From assembly GCA_951804985.1 (NCBI GenBank), contig OX638132.1, positions 10,583,529 through 10,647,528 of the forward strand: 64,000 nt of DNA. The letters are read 5' to 3'. The position numbers and the translations under genes were made by a program. The number at the start of each line of letters is the position of its first letter. The stretch's first letter is position 1. Positions 26,421 through 41,230 of the stretch are shown one piece after another. This DNA is from Dryomyza anilis. Taxonomy: Eukaryota; Arthropoda; Insecta; Diptera; Dryomyzidae. The notes under the pieces are model-generated. The model saw only the letters and a list, made by a program, of their open reading frames with translations, made no database searches and had not been told where the DNA came from.

Positions 26421-28900
26421 TACTTACTGCAAAATTCATTAAATTCGGTCCAGTGGTCATGGAGAAATCGGCTGATTAATCAGGTTTTTCTTTAAACCTT
26501 CATATCTTCTAAACGGAGCGTCGTAGAGTGGTCAAAGTTGGCGCATTTTATAGTGATTTCAAAGAAGATTACTTACTGCAAAATTCATTAAATTCGGTCC
26601 AGTGGTCCTGGAGAAATCGGCTGATTAATCAGGCTTTTCTGTAAACCTTCATATCTTCTAAACGGAGCGTCAAAGTTGGCGCATTTTATAGTGATTTCAA
26701 AGAAGATTACTTACTGCAAAATTCATTAAATTCGGTCCAGTGGTCCTGGAGAAATCGGCTGATTAATCAGGTTTTTCTTTAAACCTTCATATCTTCTAAA
26801 CGGAGCGTCGTAGAGTGGTCAAAGTTGGCGCATTTTATAGTGATTTCAAAGAAGATTACTTACTGCAAATTTCAGTAAATTCGGTCCAGTGGTCCTGGAT
26901 AAATCGGCTGATTAATCAGGTTTTTCTTTAAACCTTCATATCTTCTAAACGGAGCGTCGTAGAGTGGTCAAAGTTGGCGCATTTTATAGTGATTTCAAGC
27001 GTCGTAGAGTGGGCAAAGTTGGCGCATTTTATAGTGATTTCAAAGAAGATTACTTACTGCAAAATTCATTAAATTCGGTCCAGTGGTAATGGAGAAATCG
27101 GCTGATTAATCAGGTTTTTCTTTAAACCTTCATATCTTCTAAACGGAGCGTCGTAGAGTGGTCAAAGTTGGCGCATTTTATAGTGATTTCAAAGAAGATT
27201 ACTTACTGCAAAATTCATTAAATTCGGTCCAGTGGTCATGGGGAAATCGGCTGATTAATCAGGTTTTTCTTTAAACCTTCATATCTTCTAAACGGAGCGA
27301 CGTAGAGTGGTCAAAGTTGGCGCATTTTATAGTGATTTCAAAGAAGATTACTTACTGCAAAATTCATTAAATTCGGTCCAGTGGTCATGGAGAAATCGGC
27401 TGATTAATCAGGTTTTTCTTTAAACCTTCATATCTTCTAAACGGAGCGACGTAGAGTGGTCAAAGTTGGCGCATTTTATAGTGATTTCAAAGAAGATTAC
27501 TTACTGCAAAATTCATTAAATTCGGTCCAGTGGTCATGGAGAAATCGGCTGATTAATCAGGTTTTTCTTTAAACCTTCATATCTTCTAAACGGAGCGTCG
27601 TAGAGTGGTCAAAGTTGGCGCATTTTATAGTGATTTCAAGCGTCGTAGAGTGGTCAAAGTTGGCGCATTTTATAGTGATTTCAAAGAAGATTACTTACTG
27701 CAAAATTCATTAAATTCGGTCCAGTGGTCCTGGAGAAATCGGCTGATTAATCAGGTTTTTCTTTAAACCTTCATATCTTCTAAACGGAGCGTCGTAGAGT
27801 GGTCAAAGTTGGCGCATTTTATAGTGATTTCAAAGAAGATTACTTACTGCAAAATTCATTAAATTCGGTCCAGTGGTCATGGGGAAATCGGCTGATTAAT
27901 CAGGTTTTTCTTAAAACCTTCATATCTTCTAAACGGAGCGTCGTAGAGTGGTCAAAGTTGGCGCATTTTATAGTGATTTCAAAGAAGATTACTTACTGCA
28001 AAATTCATTAAATTCGGTCCAGTGGTCATGGGGAAATCGGCTGATTAATCAGGTTTTTCTTTAAACCTTCATATCTTCTAAACGGAGCGACGTAGAGTGG
28101 TCAAAGTTGGCGCATTTTATAGTGATTTCAAAGAAGATTACTTACTGCAAAATTCATTAAATTCGGTCCAGTGGTCATGGAGAAATCGGCTGATTAATCA
28201 GGTTTTTCTTTAAACCTTCATATCTTCTAAACGGAGCGTCGTAGAGTGGTCAAAGTTGGCGCATTTTATAGTGATTTCAAAGAAGATTACTTACTGCAAA
28301 ATTCATTAAATTCGGTCCAGTGGTCATGGAGAAATCGGCTGATTAATCAGGTTTTTCTTTAAACCTTCATATCTTCTAAACGGAGTGTGGTCAAAGTTGG
28401 CGCATTTTATAGTGATTTCAAAGAGGATTACTTACTGCAAAATTCATTAAATTCGGTCCAGTGGTCCTGGAGAAATCAGCTGATTAATAAGGTTTTTCTT
28501 TAAACCTTCATATCTTCTAAACGGAGCGTCGTAGAGTGGTCAAAGTTGGCTCATTTTATAGTGATTTCAAAGAAGATTACTTACTGCAAAATTAATTAAA
28601 TTCGGTCCAGTGGTCTTGGACAAATCGGCTGATTAATCAGGTTTTTCTTAAAACCTTCATATCTTCTAAACGGAGCGTCGTAGAGGGGTCAAAGATGGCG
28701 CATTTTATAGTGATTTCAAAGAAGATTACTTACTGCAAAATTCATTAAATTCGGTCCAGTGGTCCTGGATAAATCGGCTGATTAATCAGGTTTTTCTTTA
28801 AACCTCCATATCTTCTAAACGGAGCGTCGTAGAGGGGTCAAAGATGGCGCATTTTATAGTGATTTCAAAGAAGATTACTTACTGCAAAATTCATTAAATT
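22700..28900. repeat. About 3.2-kb higher-order duplication in the satellite
   Basis: Rare marker variants recur at a fixed offset. The damaged box reading GGAGTGTGGTCAAAG is at 25151 and 28382 (3231 bases apart). The GGGGAAATCGG-bearing units at 24568 and 27799 are also 3231 apart. The GTGGGCAAAG unit near 23136 and 26367 has the same offset. Just upstream, the 22760 and 25797 units are 3037 apart, explained by one extra 194-bp monomer in the second copy. By eye the copies are almost identical, so the duplication is recent. Confidence 0.8.
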
Positions 28901-31900
28901 CGGTCCAGTGGTCCTGGATAAATCGGCTGATTAATCAGGTTTTTCTTTAAACCTTCATATCTTCTAAACGGAGCGTCGTAGAGTGGTCAAAGTTGGCGCA
29001 TTTTATAGTGATTTCAAAGAAGATTACTTACTGCAAAATTAATTAAATTCGGTCCAGTGGTCCTGGATAAATCGGCTGATTAATCAGGTTTTTCTTTAAA
29101 CCTTCATATCTTCTAAACGGAGCGTCGTAGAGTGGTCAAAGTTGGCGCATTTTATAGTGATTTCAAAGAAGATTACTTACTGCAAAATTCATTAAATTCG
29201 GTCCAGTGGTCATGGAGAAATCGGCTGATTAATCAGGTTTTTCTTTAAACCTTCATATCTTCTAAACGGAGCGTCGTAGAGTGGTCAAAGTTGGCGCATT
29301 TTATAGTGATTTCAAAGAAGATTACTTACTGCAAAATTCATTAAATTCGGTCCAGTGGTCATGGGGAAATCGGCTGATTAATCAGGTTTTTCTTAAAACC
29401 TTCATATCTTCTAAACGGAGCGTCGTAGAGTGGTCAAAGTTGGCGCATTTTATAGTGATTTCAAAGAAGATTACTTACTGCAAAATTCATTAAATTCGGT
29501 CCAGTGGTCATGGGGAAATCGGCTGATTAATCAGGTTTTTCTTTAAACCTTCATATCTTCTAAACGGAGCGACGTAGAGTGGTCAAAGTTGGCGCATTTT
29601 ATAGTGATTTCAAAGAAGATTACTTACTGCAAAATTCATTAAATTCGGTCCAGTGGTCATGGAGAAATCGGCTGATTAATCAGGTTTTTCTTTAAACCTT
29701 CATATCTTCTAAACGGAGCGTCGTAGAGTGGTCAAAGTTGGCGCATTTTATAGTGATTTCAAAGAAGATTACTTACTGCAAAATTCATTAAATTCGGTCC
29801 AGTGGTCATGGAGAAATCGGCTGATTAATCAGGTTTTTCTTTAAACCTTCATATCTTCTAAACGGAGCGTCGTAGAGTGGTCAAAGTTGGCGCATTTTAT
29901 AGTGATTTCAAAGAAGATTACTTACTGCAAAATTCATTAAATTCGGTCCAGTTGTCTTGGAGAAATCGGCTGATTAATCAGGTTTTTCTTTAAACCTTCA
30001 TATCTTCTAAACGGAGCGTCGTAGAGTGGTCAAAGTTGGCGCATTTTATAGTGATTTCAAAGAAGATTACTTACTGCAAAATTCATTAAATTCGGTCCAG
30101 TGGTCCTGGAGAAATCAGCTGATTAATAAGGTTTTTCTTTAAACCTTCATATCTTCTAAACGGAGCGTCGTAGAGTGGTCAAAGTTGGCTCATTTTATAG
30201 TGATTTCAAAGAAGATTACTTACTGCAAAATTAATTAAATTCGGTCCAGTGGTCTTGGACAAATCGGCTGATTAATCAGGTTTTTCTTAAAACCTTCATA
30301 TCTTCTAAACGGAGCGTCGTAGAGGGGTCAAAGATGGCGCATTTTATAGTGATTTCAAAGAAGATTACTTACTGCAAAATTCATTAAATTCGGTCCAGTG
30401 GTCCTGGATAAATCGGCTGATTAATCAGGTTTTTCTTTAAACCTCCATATCTTCTAAACGGAGCGTCGTAGAGTGGTCAAAGTTGGCGCATTTTATAGTG
30501 ATTTCAAAGAAGATTACTTACTGCAAAATTCATTAAATTCGGTCCAGTGGTCCTGGATAAATCGGCTGATTAATCAGGATTTTCTTTAAACCTTCATATC
30601 TTCTAAACGGAGCGTCGTAGAGTGGTCAAAGTTGGCGCATTTTATAGTGATTTCAAAGAAGATTACTTACTGCAAAATTAATTAAATTCGGTCCAGTGGT
30701 CGTGGAGAAATCGGCTGATTAATCAGGTTTTTCTTTAAACCTCCATATCTTCTAAACGGAGCGTCGTAGAGTGGTCAAAGTTGGCGCATTTTATAGTGAT
30801 TTCAAAGAAGATTACTTACTGCAAAATTAATTAAATTCGGTCCAGTGGTCCTGGATAAATCGGCTGATTAATCAGGTTTTTCTTTAAACCTCCATATCTT
30901 CTAAACGGAGCGTCGTAGAGTGGTCAAAGTTGGCGCATTTTATAGTGATTTCAAAGAAGATTACTTACTGCAAAATTAATTAAATTCGGTCCAGTGGTCC
31001 TGGATAAATCGGCTGATTAATCAGGTTTTTCTTTAAACCTTCATATCTTCTAAACGGAGCGTCGTAGAGTGGTCAAAGTTGGCGCATTTTATAGTGATTT
31101 CAAAGAAGATTACTTACTGCAAAATTCATTAAATTCGGTCCAGTGGTCCTGGATAAATCGGCTGATTAATCAGGTTTTTCTTTAAACCTTCATATCTTCT
31201 AAACGGAGCGTCGTAGAGTGGTCAAAGTTGGCGCATTTTATAGTGATTTCAAAGAAGATTACTTACTGCAAAATTAATTAAATTCGGTCCAGTGGTCCTG
31301 GATAAATCGGCTGATTAATCAGGTTTTTCTTTAAACCTCCATATCTTCTAAACGGAGCGTCGTAGAGTGGTCAAAGTTGGCGCATTTTATAGTGATTTCA
31401 AAGAAGATTACTTACTGCAAAATTAATTAAATTCGGTCCAGTGGTCGTGGAGAAATCGGCTGATTAATCAGGTTTTTCTTTAAACCTCCATATCTTCTAA
31501 ACGGAGCGTCGTAGAGTGGTCAAAGATGGCGCATTTTACAGTGATTTCAAAGAAGATTACTTACTGCAAAATTCATTAAATTCGGTCCAGTGGTCTTGGT
31601 CAAATCGGCTGATTAATCAGGTTTTTCTTTAAACCTCCATATCTTCTAAACGGAGCGTCGTAGAGTGGTCAAAGTTGGCGCATTTTATAGTGATTTCAAA
31701 GAAGATTACTTACTGCAAAATTAATTAAATTCGGTCCAGTGGTCCTGGATAAATCGGCTGATTAATCAGGTTTTTCTTTAAACCTTCATATCTTCTAAAC
31801 GGAGCGTCGTAGAGGGGTCAAAGTTGGCGCATTTTATAGTGATTTCAAAGAAGATTACTTACTGCAAAATTAATTAAATTCGGTCCAGTGGTCCTGGATA

Positions 31901-34810
31901 AATCGGCTGATTAATCAGGTTTTTCTTTAAACCTTCATATCTTCTAAACGGAGCGTCGTAGAGTGGTCAAAGTTGGCGCATTTTATAGTGATTTCAAAGA
32001 AGATTACTTACTGCAAAATTCATTAAATTCGGTCCAGTGGTCTTGGACAAATCGGCAGGTTTTTCTTTAAACCTTCATATCTTCTAAACGGAGCGTCGTA
32101 GAGTGGTCAAAGTTGGCGCATTTTATAGTGATTTCAAAGAAGATTACTTACTGCAAAATTAATTAAATTCGGTCCAGTGGTCGTGGAGAAATCGGCTGAT
32201 TAATCAGGTTTTTCTTTAAACCTCCATATCTTCTAAACGGAGCGTCGTAGAGTGGTCAAAGTTGGCGCATTTTATAGTGATTTCAAAGAAGATTACTTAC
32301 TGCAAAATTCATTAAATTCGGTCCAGTGGTCCTGGATAAATCGGCTGATTAATCAGGTTTTTCTTTAAACCTCCATATCTTCTAAACGGAGCGTCGTAGA
32401 GTGGTCAAAGTTGGCGCATTTTATAGTGATTTCAAAGAAGATTACTTACTGCAAAATTAATTAAATTCGGTCCAGTGGTCCTGGATAAATCGGCTGATTA
32501 ATCAGGTTTTTCTTTAAACCTCCATATCTTCTAAACGGAGCGTCGTAGAGTGGTCAAAGTTGGCGCATTTTATAGTGATTTCAAAGAAGATTACTTACTG
32601 CAAAATTAATTAAATTCGGTCCAGTGGTCCTGGATAAATCGGCTGATTAATCAGGTTTTTCTTTAAACCTTCATATCTTCTAAACGGAGCGTCGTAGAGT
32701 GGTCAAAGTTGGCGCATTTTATAGTGATTTCAAAGAAGATTACTTACTGCAAAATTCATTAAATTCGGTCCATTAAATTCGGACCTTCATATCTTCTAAA
32801 CGGAGCGTCGTAGAGTGGTCAAAGTTGGCGCATTTTATAGTGATTTCAAAGAAGATTACTTACTGCAAAATTAATTAAAATCGGTCCAGTGGTCGTGGAG
32901 AAATCGGCTGATTAATCAGGTTTTTCTTTAAACCTCCATATCTTCTAAACGGAGCGTCGTAGAGTGGTCAAAGATGGCGCATTTTACAGTGATTTCAAAG
33001 AAGATTACTTACTGCAAAATTCATTAAATTCGGTCCAGTGGTCTTGGTCAAATCGGCTGATTAATCAGGTTTTTCTTTAAACCTCCATATCTTCTAAACT
33101 GAGCGTCGTAGAGTGGTCAAAGTTGGCGCATTTTATAGTGATTTCAAAGAAGATTACTTACTGCAAAATTCATTAAATTCGGTCCAGTGGTCGTGGAGAA
33201 ATCGGCTGATTAATCAGGTTTTTCTTTAAACCTCCATATCTTCTAAACGGAGCGTCGTAGAGTGGTCAAAGTTGGCGCATTTTATAGTGATTTCAAAGAA
33301 GATTACTTACTGCAAAATTAATTAAATTCGGTCCAGTGGTCTTGGACAAATCGGCTGATTAATCAGGTTTTTCTTTAAACCTTCATATCTTCTAAACGGA
33401 GCGTCGTAGAGTGGTCAAAGTTGGCGCATTTTATAGTGATTTCAAAGAAGATTACTTACTGCAAAATTCATTAAATTCGGTCCAGTGGTCGTGGACAAAT
33501 CTGCTGATTAATCACGATTTTCTTTAAACCTTCATATCTTCTAAACGGAGCGTCGTAGAGTGGTCAAAGTTGGCGCATTTTATAGTGATTTCAAAGAAGA
33601 TTACTTACTGCAAAATTAATTAAATTCGGTCCAGTGGTCGTGGAGAAATCGGCTGATTAATCAGGTTGTTCTTTAAACCTCCATATCTTCTAAACGGAGC
33701 GTCGTAGAGTGGTCAAAGTTGGCGCATTTTATAGTGATTTCAAAGAAGATTACTTACTGCAAAATTAATTAAATTCGGTCCAGTGGTCCTGGATAAATCG
33801 GCTGATTAATCAGGTTTTTCTTTAAACCTTCATATCTTCTAAACGGAGAGTCGTAGAGTGGTCAAAGTTGGCGCATTTTATAGTGATTTCAAAGAAGATT
33901 ACTTACTGCAAAATTCATTAAATTCGGTCCAGTGGTCGTGGACAAATCTGCTGATTAATCAGGATTTTCTTTAAACCTTCATATCTTCTAAACGGAGCGT
34001 CGTAGAGTGGTCAAAGTTGGCGCATTTTATAGTGATTTCAAAGAAGATTACTTACTGCAAAATTAATTAAATTCGGTCCAGTGGTCGTGGAGAAATCGGC
34101 TGATTAATCAGGTTTTTCTTTAAACCTCCATATCTTCTAAACGGAGCGTCGTAGAGTGGTCAAAGTTGGCGCATTTTATAGTGATTTCAAAGAAGATTAC
34201 TTACTGCAAAATTAATTAAATTCGGTCCAGTGGTCCTGGATAAATCGGCTGATTAATCAGGTTTTTCTTTAAACCTTCATATCTTCTAAACGGAGCGTCG
34301 TAGAGTGGCCCAGTAGTCTTGGACAAATCGGCTGATTAATCAGGTTTATCTTTAAACCTTCATATCTTCTAAACGGAGCGTCGTAGAGTGGTCAAAGTTG
34401 GCGCATTTTATAGTGATTTCAAAGAAGATTACTTACTGCAAAATTCATTAAATTCGGTCCAGTGGTCCTGGATAAATCGGCTGATTAATCAGGTTTTTCT
34501 TTAAACCTTCATATCTTCTAAACGGAGCGTCGTAGAGTGGTCAAAGTTGGCGCATTTTATAGTGATTTCAAAGAAGATTACTTACTGCAAAATTCATTAA
34601 ATTCGGTCCAGTGGTCGTGGACAAATCTGCTGATTAATCAGGATTTTCTTTAAACCTTCATATCTTCTAAACGGAGCGTCGTAGAGTGGTCAAAGTTGGC
34701 GCATTTTATAGTGATTTCAAAGAAGATTACTTACTGCAAAATTAATTAAATTCGGTCCAGTGGTCGTGGAGAAATCGGCTGATTAATCAGGTTTTTCTTT
34801 AAACCTCCAT

Positions 34811-37800
34811 ATCTACTAAACGGAGCGTCGTGGAGTGGTCAAAGTTGGCGCATTTTATAGTGATTTCAAAGAAGATTACTTACTGCAAAATTAATTAAAT
34901 TCGGTCCAGTGGTCCTGGATAAATCGGCTGATTAATCAGGTTTTTCTTTAAACCTTCATATCTTCTAAACGGAGCGTCGTAGAGGGGTCAAAGTTGGCGC
35001 ATTTTATAGTGATTTCAAAGAAGATTACTTACTGCAAAATTAATTAAATTCGGTCCAGTGGTCCTGGATAAATCGGCTGATTAATCAGGTTTTTCTTTAA
35101 ACCTTCATATCTTCTAAACGGAGCGTCGTAGAGGGGTCAAAGATGGCGCATTTTACAGTGATTTCAAAGAAGATTACTTACTGCAAAATTCATTAAATTC
35201 GGTCCAGTGGTCTTGGTCAAATCGGCTGATTAATCAGGTTTTTCTTAAAACCTTCATATCTTCTAAACGGAGCGTCGTACTGCAAAATTAATTAAATTCG
35301 GTCCAGTGGTCCTGGATAAATCGGCTGATTAATCAGGTTTTTCTTTAAACCTTCATATCTTCTAAACGGAGCGTCGTAGAGTGGTCAAAGTTGGCGCATT
35401 TTATAGTGATTTCAAAGAAGATTACTTACTGCAAAATTAATTAAATTCGGTCCAGTGGTCCTGGATAAATCGGCTGATTAATCAGGTTTTTCTTTAAACC
35501 TCCATATCTTCTAAACGGAGCGTCGTAGAGTGGTCAAAGTTGGCGCATTTTATAGTGATTTCAAAGAAGATTACTTACTGCAAAATTAATTAAATTCGGT
35601 CCAGTGGTCCTGGATAAATCGGCTGATTAATCAGGTTTTTCTTTAAACCTCCATATCTTCTAAACGGAGCGTCGTAGAGTGGTCAAAGTTGGCGCATTTT
35701 ATAGTGATTTCAAAGAAGATTACTTACTGCAAAATTCATTAAATTCGGTCCAGTGGTCCTGGATAAATCGGCTGATTAATCAGGTTTTTCTTTAAACCTC
35801 CATATCTTCTAAACGGAGCGTCGTAGAGTGGTCAAAGTTGGCTCATTTTATAGTGATTTCAAAGAAGATTACTTACTGCAAAATTCATTAAATTCGGTCC
35901 AGTGGTCTTGGACAAATCGGCAGGTTTTTCTTTAAACCTTCATATCTTCTAAACGGAGCGTCGTAGAGTGGTCAAAGTTGGCGCATTTTATAGTGATTTC
36001 AAAGAAGATTACTTACTGCAAAATTAATTAAATTCGGTCCAGTGGTCCTGGATAAATCGGCTGATTAATCAGGTTTTTCTTTAAACCTCCATATCTTCTA
36101 AACGGAGCGTCGTAGAGTGGTCAAAGTTGGCGCATTTTATAGTGATTTCAAAGAAGATTACTTACTGCAAAATTAATTAAATTCGGTCCAGTGGTCGTGG
36201 AGAAATCGGCTGATTAATCAGGTTTTTCTTTAAACCTCCATATCTTCTAAACGGAGCGTCGTAGAGTGGTCAAAGTTGGCGCATTTTATAGTGATTTCAA
36301 AGAAGATTACTTACTGCAAAATTCATTAAATTCGGTCCAGTGGTCCTGGATAAATCGGCTGATTAATCAGGTTTTTCTTTAAACCTCCATATCTTCTAAA
36401 CGGAGCGTCGTAGAGTGGTCAAAGTTGGCTCATTTTATAGTGATTTCAAAGAAGATTACTTACTGCAAAATTCATTAAATTCGGTCCAGTGGTCTTGGAC
36501 AAATCGGCAGGTTTTTCTTTAAACCTTCATATCTTCTAAACGGAGCGTCGTAGAGTGGTCAAAGTTGGCGCATTTTATAGTGATTTCAAAGAAGATTACT
36601 TACTGCAAAATTAATTAAATTCGGTCCAGTGGTCCTGGATAAATCGGCTGATTAATCAGGTTTTTCTTTAAACCTCCATATCTTCTAAACGGAGCGTCGT
36701 AGAGTGGTCAAAGTTGGCGCATTTTATAGTGATTTCAAAGAAGATTACTTACTGCAAAATTAATTAAATTCGGTCCAGTGGTCGTGGAGAAATCGGCTGA
36801 TTAATCAGGTTTTTCTTTAAACCTCCATATCTTCTAAACGGAGCGTCGTAGAGTGGTCAAAGTTGGCGCATTTTATAGTGATTTCAAAGAAGATTACTTA
36901 CTGCAAAATTAATTAAATTCGGTCCAGTGGTCCTGGATAAATCGGCTGATTAATCAGGTTTTTCTTTAAACCTTCATATCTTCTAAACGGAGCGTCGTAG
37001 AGTGGTCAAAGTTGGCGCATTTTATAGTGATTTCAAAGAAGATTACTTACTGCAAAATTAATTAAATTCGGTCCAGTGGTCCTGGATAAATCGGCTGATT
37101 AATCAGGTTTTTCTTTAAACCTCCATATCTTCTAAACGGAGCGTCGTAGAGTGGTCAAAGTTGGCGCATTTTATAGTGATTTCGAAGAAGATTACTTACT
37201 GCAAAATTAATTAAATTCGGTCCAGTGGTCGTGGAGAAATCGGCTGATTAATCAGGTTTTTCTTTAAACCTCCATATCTTCTAAACGGAGCGTCGTAGAG
37301 TGGTCAAAGTTGGCGCATTTTATAGTGATTTCAAAGAAGATTACTTACTGCAAAATTAATTAAATTCGGTCCAGTGGTCCTGGATAAATCGGCTGATTAA
37401 TCAGGTTTTTCTTTAAACCTTCATATCTTCTAAACGGAGCGTCGTTGAGTGGTCAAAGTTGGCGCATTTTATAGTGATTTCAAAGAAGATTACTTACTGC
37501 AAAATTAATTAAATTCGGTCCAGTGGTCCTGGATAAATCGGCTGATTAATCAGGTTTTTCTTTAAACCTTCATATCTTCTAAACGGAGCGTCGTAGAGTG
37601 GTCAAAGTTGGCGCATTTTATAGTGATTTCAAAGAAGATTACTTACTGCAAAATTAATTAAATTCGGTCCAGTGGTCCTGGATAAATCGGCTGATTAATC
37701 AGGTTTTTCTTTAAACCTTCATATCTTCTAAACGGAGCGTCGTAGAGTGGTCAAAGTTGGCGCATTTTATAGTGATTTCAAAGAAGATTACTTACTGCAA

Positions 37801-40800
37801 AATTAATTAAATTCGGTCCAGTGGTCCTGGATAAATCGGCTGATTAATCAGGTTTTTCTTTAAACCTCCATATCTTCTAAACGGAGCGTCGTAGAGTGGT
37901 CAAAGTTGGCGCATTTTATAGTGATTTCAAAGAAGATTACTTACTGCAAAATTAATTAAATTCGGTCCAGTGGTCCTGGATAAATCGGCTGATTAATCAG
38001 GTTTTTCTTTAAACCTTCATATCTTCTAAACGGAGCGTCGTAGAGTGGTCAAAGTTGGCGCATTTTATAGTGATTTCAAAGAAGATTACTTACTGCAAAA
38101 TTAATTAAATTCGGTCCAGTGGTCCTGGATAAATCGGCTGATTAATCAGGTTTTTCTTTAAACCTTCATATCTTCTAAACGGAGCGTCGTAGAGTGGTCA
38201 AAGTTGGCGCATTTTATAGTGATTTCAAAGAAGATTACTTACTGCAAAATTAATTAAATTCGGTCCAGTGGTCCTGGATAAATCGGCTGATTAATCAGGT
38301 TTTTCTTTAAACCTTCATATCTTCTAAACGAAGCGTCGTAGAGGGGTCAAAGTTGGCGCATTTTATAGTGATTTCAAAGAAGAGTACTTACTGCAAAATT
38401 CATTAAATTCGGTCCAGTGGTCCTGGATAAATCGGCTGATTAATCAGGTTTTTCTTTAAACCTTCATATCTTCTAAACGGAGCGTCGTAGAGTGGTCAAA
38501 GTTGGCGCATTTTATAGTGATTTCAAAGAAGATTACTTACTGCAAAATTAATTAAATTCGGTCCAGTGGTCCTGGATAAATCGGCTGATTAATCAGGTTT
38601 TTCTTTAAACCTCCATATCTTCTAAACGGAGCGTCGTAGAGTGGTCAAAGTTGGCGCATTTTATAGTGATTTCAAAGAAGATTACTTACTGCAAAATTAA
38701 TTAAATTCGGTCCAGTGGTCCTGGATAAATCGGCTGATTAATCAGGTTTTTCTTTAAACCTTCATATCTTCTAAACGGAGCGTCGTAGAGTGGTCAAAGT
38801 TGGCGCATTTTATAGTGATTTCAAAGAAGATTACTTACTGCAAAATTAATTAAATTCGGTCCAGTGGTCCTGGATAAATCGGCTGATTAATCAGGTTTTT
38901 CTTTAAACCTTCATATCTTCTAAACGGAGCGTCGTAGAGTGGTCAAAGTTGGCGCATTTTATAGTGATTTCAAAGAAGATTACTTACTGCAAAATTAATT
39001 AAATTCGGTCCAGTGGTCCTGGATAAATCGGCTGATTAATCAGGTTTTTCTTTAAACCTTCATATCTTCTAAACGAAGCGTCGTAGAGGGGTCAAAGTTG
39101 GCGCATTTTATAGTGATTTCAAAGAAGAGTACTTACTGCAAAATTCATTAAATTCGGTCCAGTGGTCCTGGATAAATCGGCTGATTAATCAGGTTTTTCT
39201 TTAAACCTCCATATCTTCTAAACGGAGAGTCGTAGAGTGGTCAAAGTTGGCGCATTTTATAGTGATTTCAAAGAAGATTACTTACTGCAAAATTAATTAA
39301 ATTCGGTCCAGTGGTCCTGGATAAATCGGCTGATTAATCAGGTTTTTCTTTAAACCTTCATATCTTCTAAACGGAGCGTCGTAGAGTGGTCAAAGTTGGC
39401 GCATTTTATAGTGATTTCAAAGAAGATTACTTACTGCAAAATTAATTAAATTCGGTCCAGTGGTCCTGGATAAATCGGCTGATTAATCAGGTTTTTCTTT
39501 AAACCTTCATATCTTCTAAACGGAGCGTCGTAGAGTGGTCAAAGTTGGCGCATTTTATAGTGATTTCAAAGAAGATTACTTACTGCAAAATTAATTAAAT
39601 TCGGTCCAGTGGTCCTGGATAAATCGGCTGATTAATCAGGTTTTTCTTTAAACCTTCATATCTTCTAAACGAAGCGTCGTAGAGGGGTCAAAGTTGGCGC
39701 ATTTTATAGTGATTTCAAAGAAGAGTACTTACTGCAAAATTCATTAAATTCGGTCCAGTGGTCCTGGATAAATCGGCTGATTAATCAGGTTTTTCTTTAA
39801 ACCTCCATATCTTCTAAACGGAGAGTCGTAGAGTGGTCAAAGTTGGCGCATTTTATAGTGATTTCAAAGAAGATTACTTACTGCAAAATTAATTAAATTC
39901 GGTCCAGTGGTCGTGGAGAAATCGGCTGATTAATCAGGTTTTTCTTTAAACCTCCATATCTACTAAACGGAGCGTCGTGGAGTGGTCAAAGTTGGCGCAT
40001 TTTATAGTGATTTCAAAGAAGATTACTTACTGCAAAATTAATTAAATTCGGTCCAGTGGTCCTGGATAAATCGGCTGATTAATCAGGTTTTTCTTTAAAC
40101 CTTCATATCTTCTAAACGGAGCGTCGTAGAGGGGTCAAAGTTGGCGCATTTTATAGTGATTTCAAAGAAGATTACTTACTGCAAAATTAATTAAATTCGG
40201 TCCAGTGGTCCTGGATAAATCGGCTGATTAATCAGGTTTTTCTTTAAACCTTCATATCTTCTAAACGGAGCGTCGTAGAGGGGTCAAAGATGGCGCATTT
40301 TACAGTGATTTCAAAGAAGATTACTTACTGCAAAATTCATTAAATTCGGTCCAGTGGTCTTGGTCAAATCGGCTGATTAATCAGGTTTTTCTTAAAACCT
40401 TCATATCTTCTAAACGGAGCGTCGTACTGCAAAATTAATTAAATTCGGTCCAGTGGTCCTGGATAAATCGGCTGATTAATCAGGTTTTTCTTTAAACCTT
40501 CATATCTTCTAAACGGAGCGTCGTAGAGTGGTCAAAGTTGGCGCATTTTATAGTGATTTCAAAGAAGATTACTTACTGCAAAATTAATTAAATTCGGTCC
40601 AGTGGTCCTGGATAAATCGGCTGATTAATCAGGTTTTTCTTTAAACCTCCATATCTTCTAAACGGAGCGTCGTAGAGTGGTCAAAGTTGGCGCATTTTAT
40701 AGTGATTTCAAAGAAGATTACTTACTGCAAAATTAATTAAATTCGGTCCAGTGGTCCTGGATAAATCGGCTGATTAATCAGGTTTTTCTTTAAACCTCCA

Positions 40801-41230
40801 TATCTTCTAAACGGAGCGTCGTAGAGTGGTCAAAGTTGGCGCATTTTATAGTGATTTCAAAGAAGATTACTTACTGCAAAATTAATTAAATTCGGTCCAG
40901 TGGTCGTGGAGAAATCGGCTGATTAATCAGGTTTTTCTTTAAACCTCCATATCTTCTAAACGGAGCGTCGTAGAGTGGTCAAAGTTGGCGCATTTTATAG
41001 TGATTTCAAAGAAGATTACTTACTGCAAAATTCATTAAATTCGGTCCAGTGGTCCTGGATAAATCGGCTGATTAATCAGGTTTTTCTTTAAACCTCCATA
41101 TCTTCTAAACGGAGCGTCGTAGAGTGGTCAAAGTTGGCTCATTTTATAGTGATTTCAAAGAAGATTACTTACTGCAAAATTCATTAAATTCGGTCCAGTG
41201 GTCTTGGACAAATCGGCAGGTTTTTCTTTA
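34811..41230. repeat. Satellite block duplicated at 5147-bp spacing
   Basis: The rare variant ATCTACTAAACGGAGCGTCG followed by TGGAGTGG lies at 34811 and 39958. The truncated junction GCGTCGTACTGC lies at 35272 and 40419. Both pairs are 5147 bases apart, and the sequence after each runs in parallel until the variant AATCGGCAGG at 35918 and 41214 (5296 apart, that is one extra 149-bp monomer). Inside, the variant AAGAGTACTTAC is at 38381, 39126 and 39722, spaced 745 and 596 bases (5 and 4 monomers). Confidence 0.75.
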
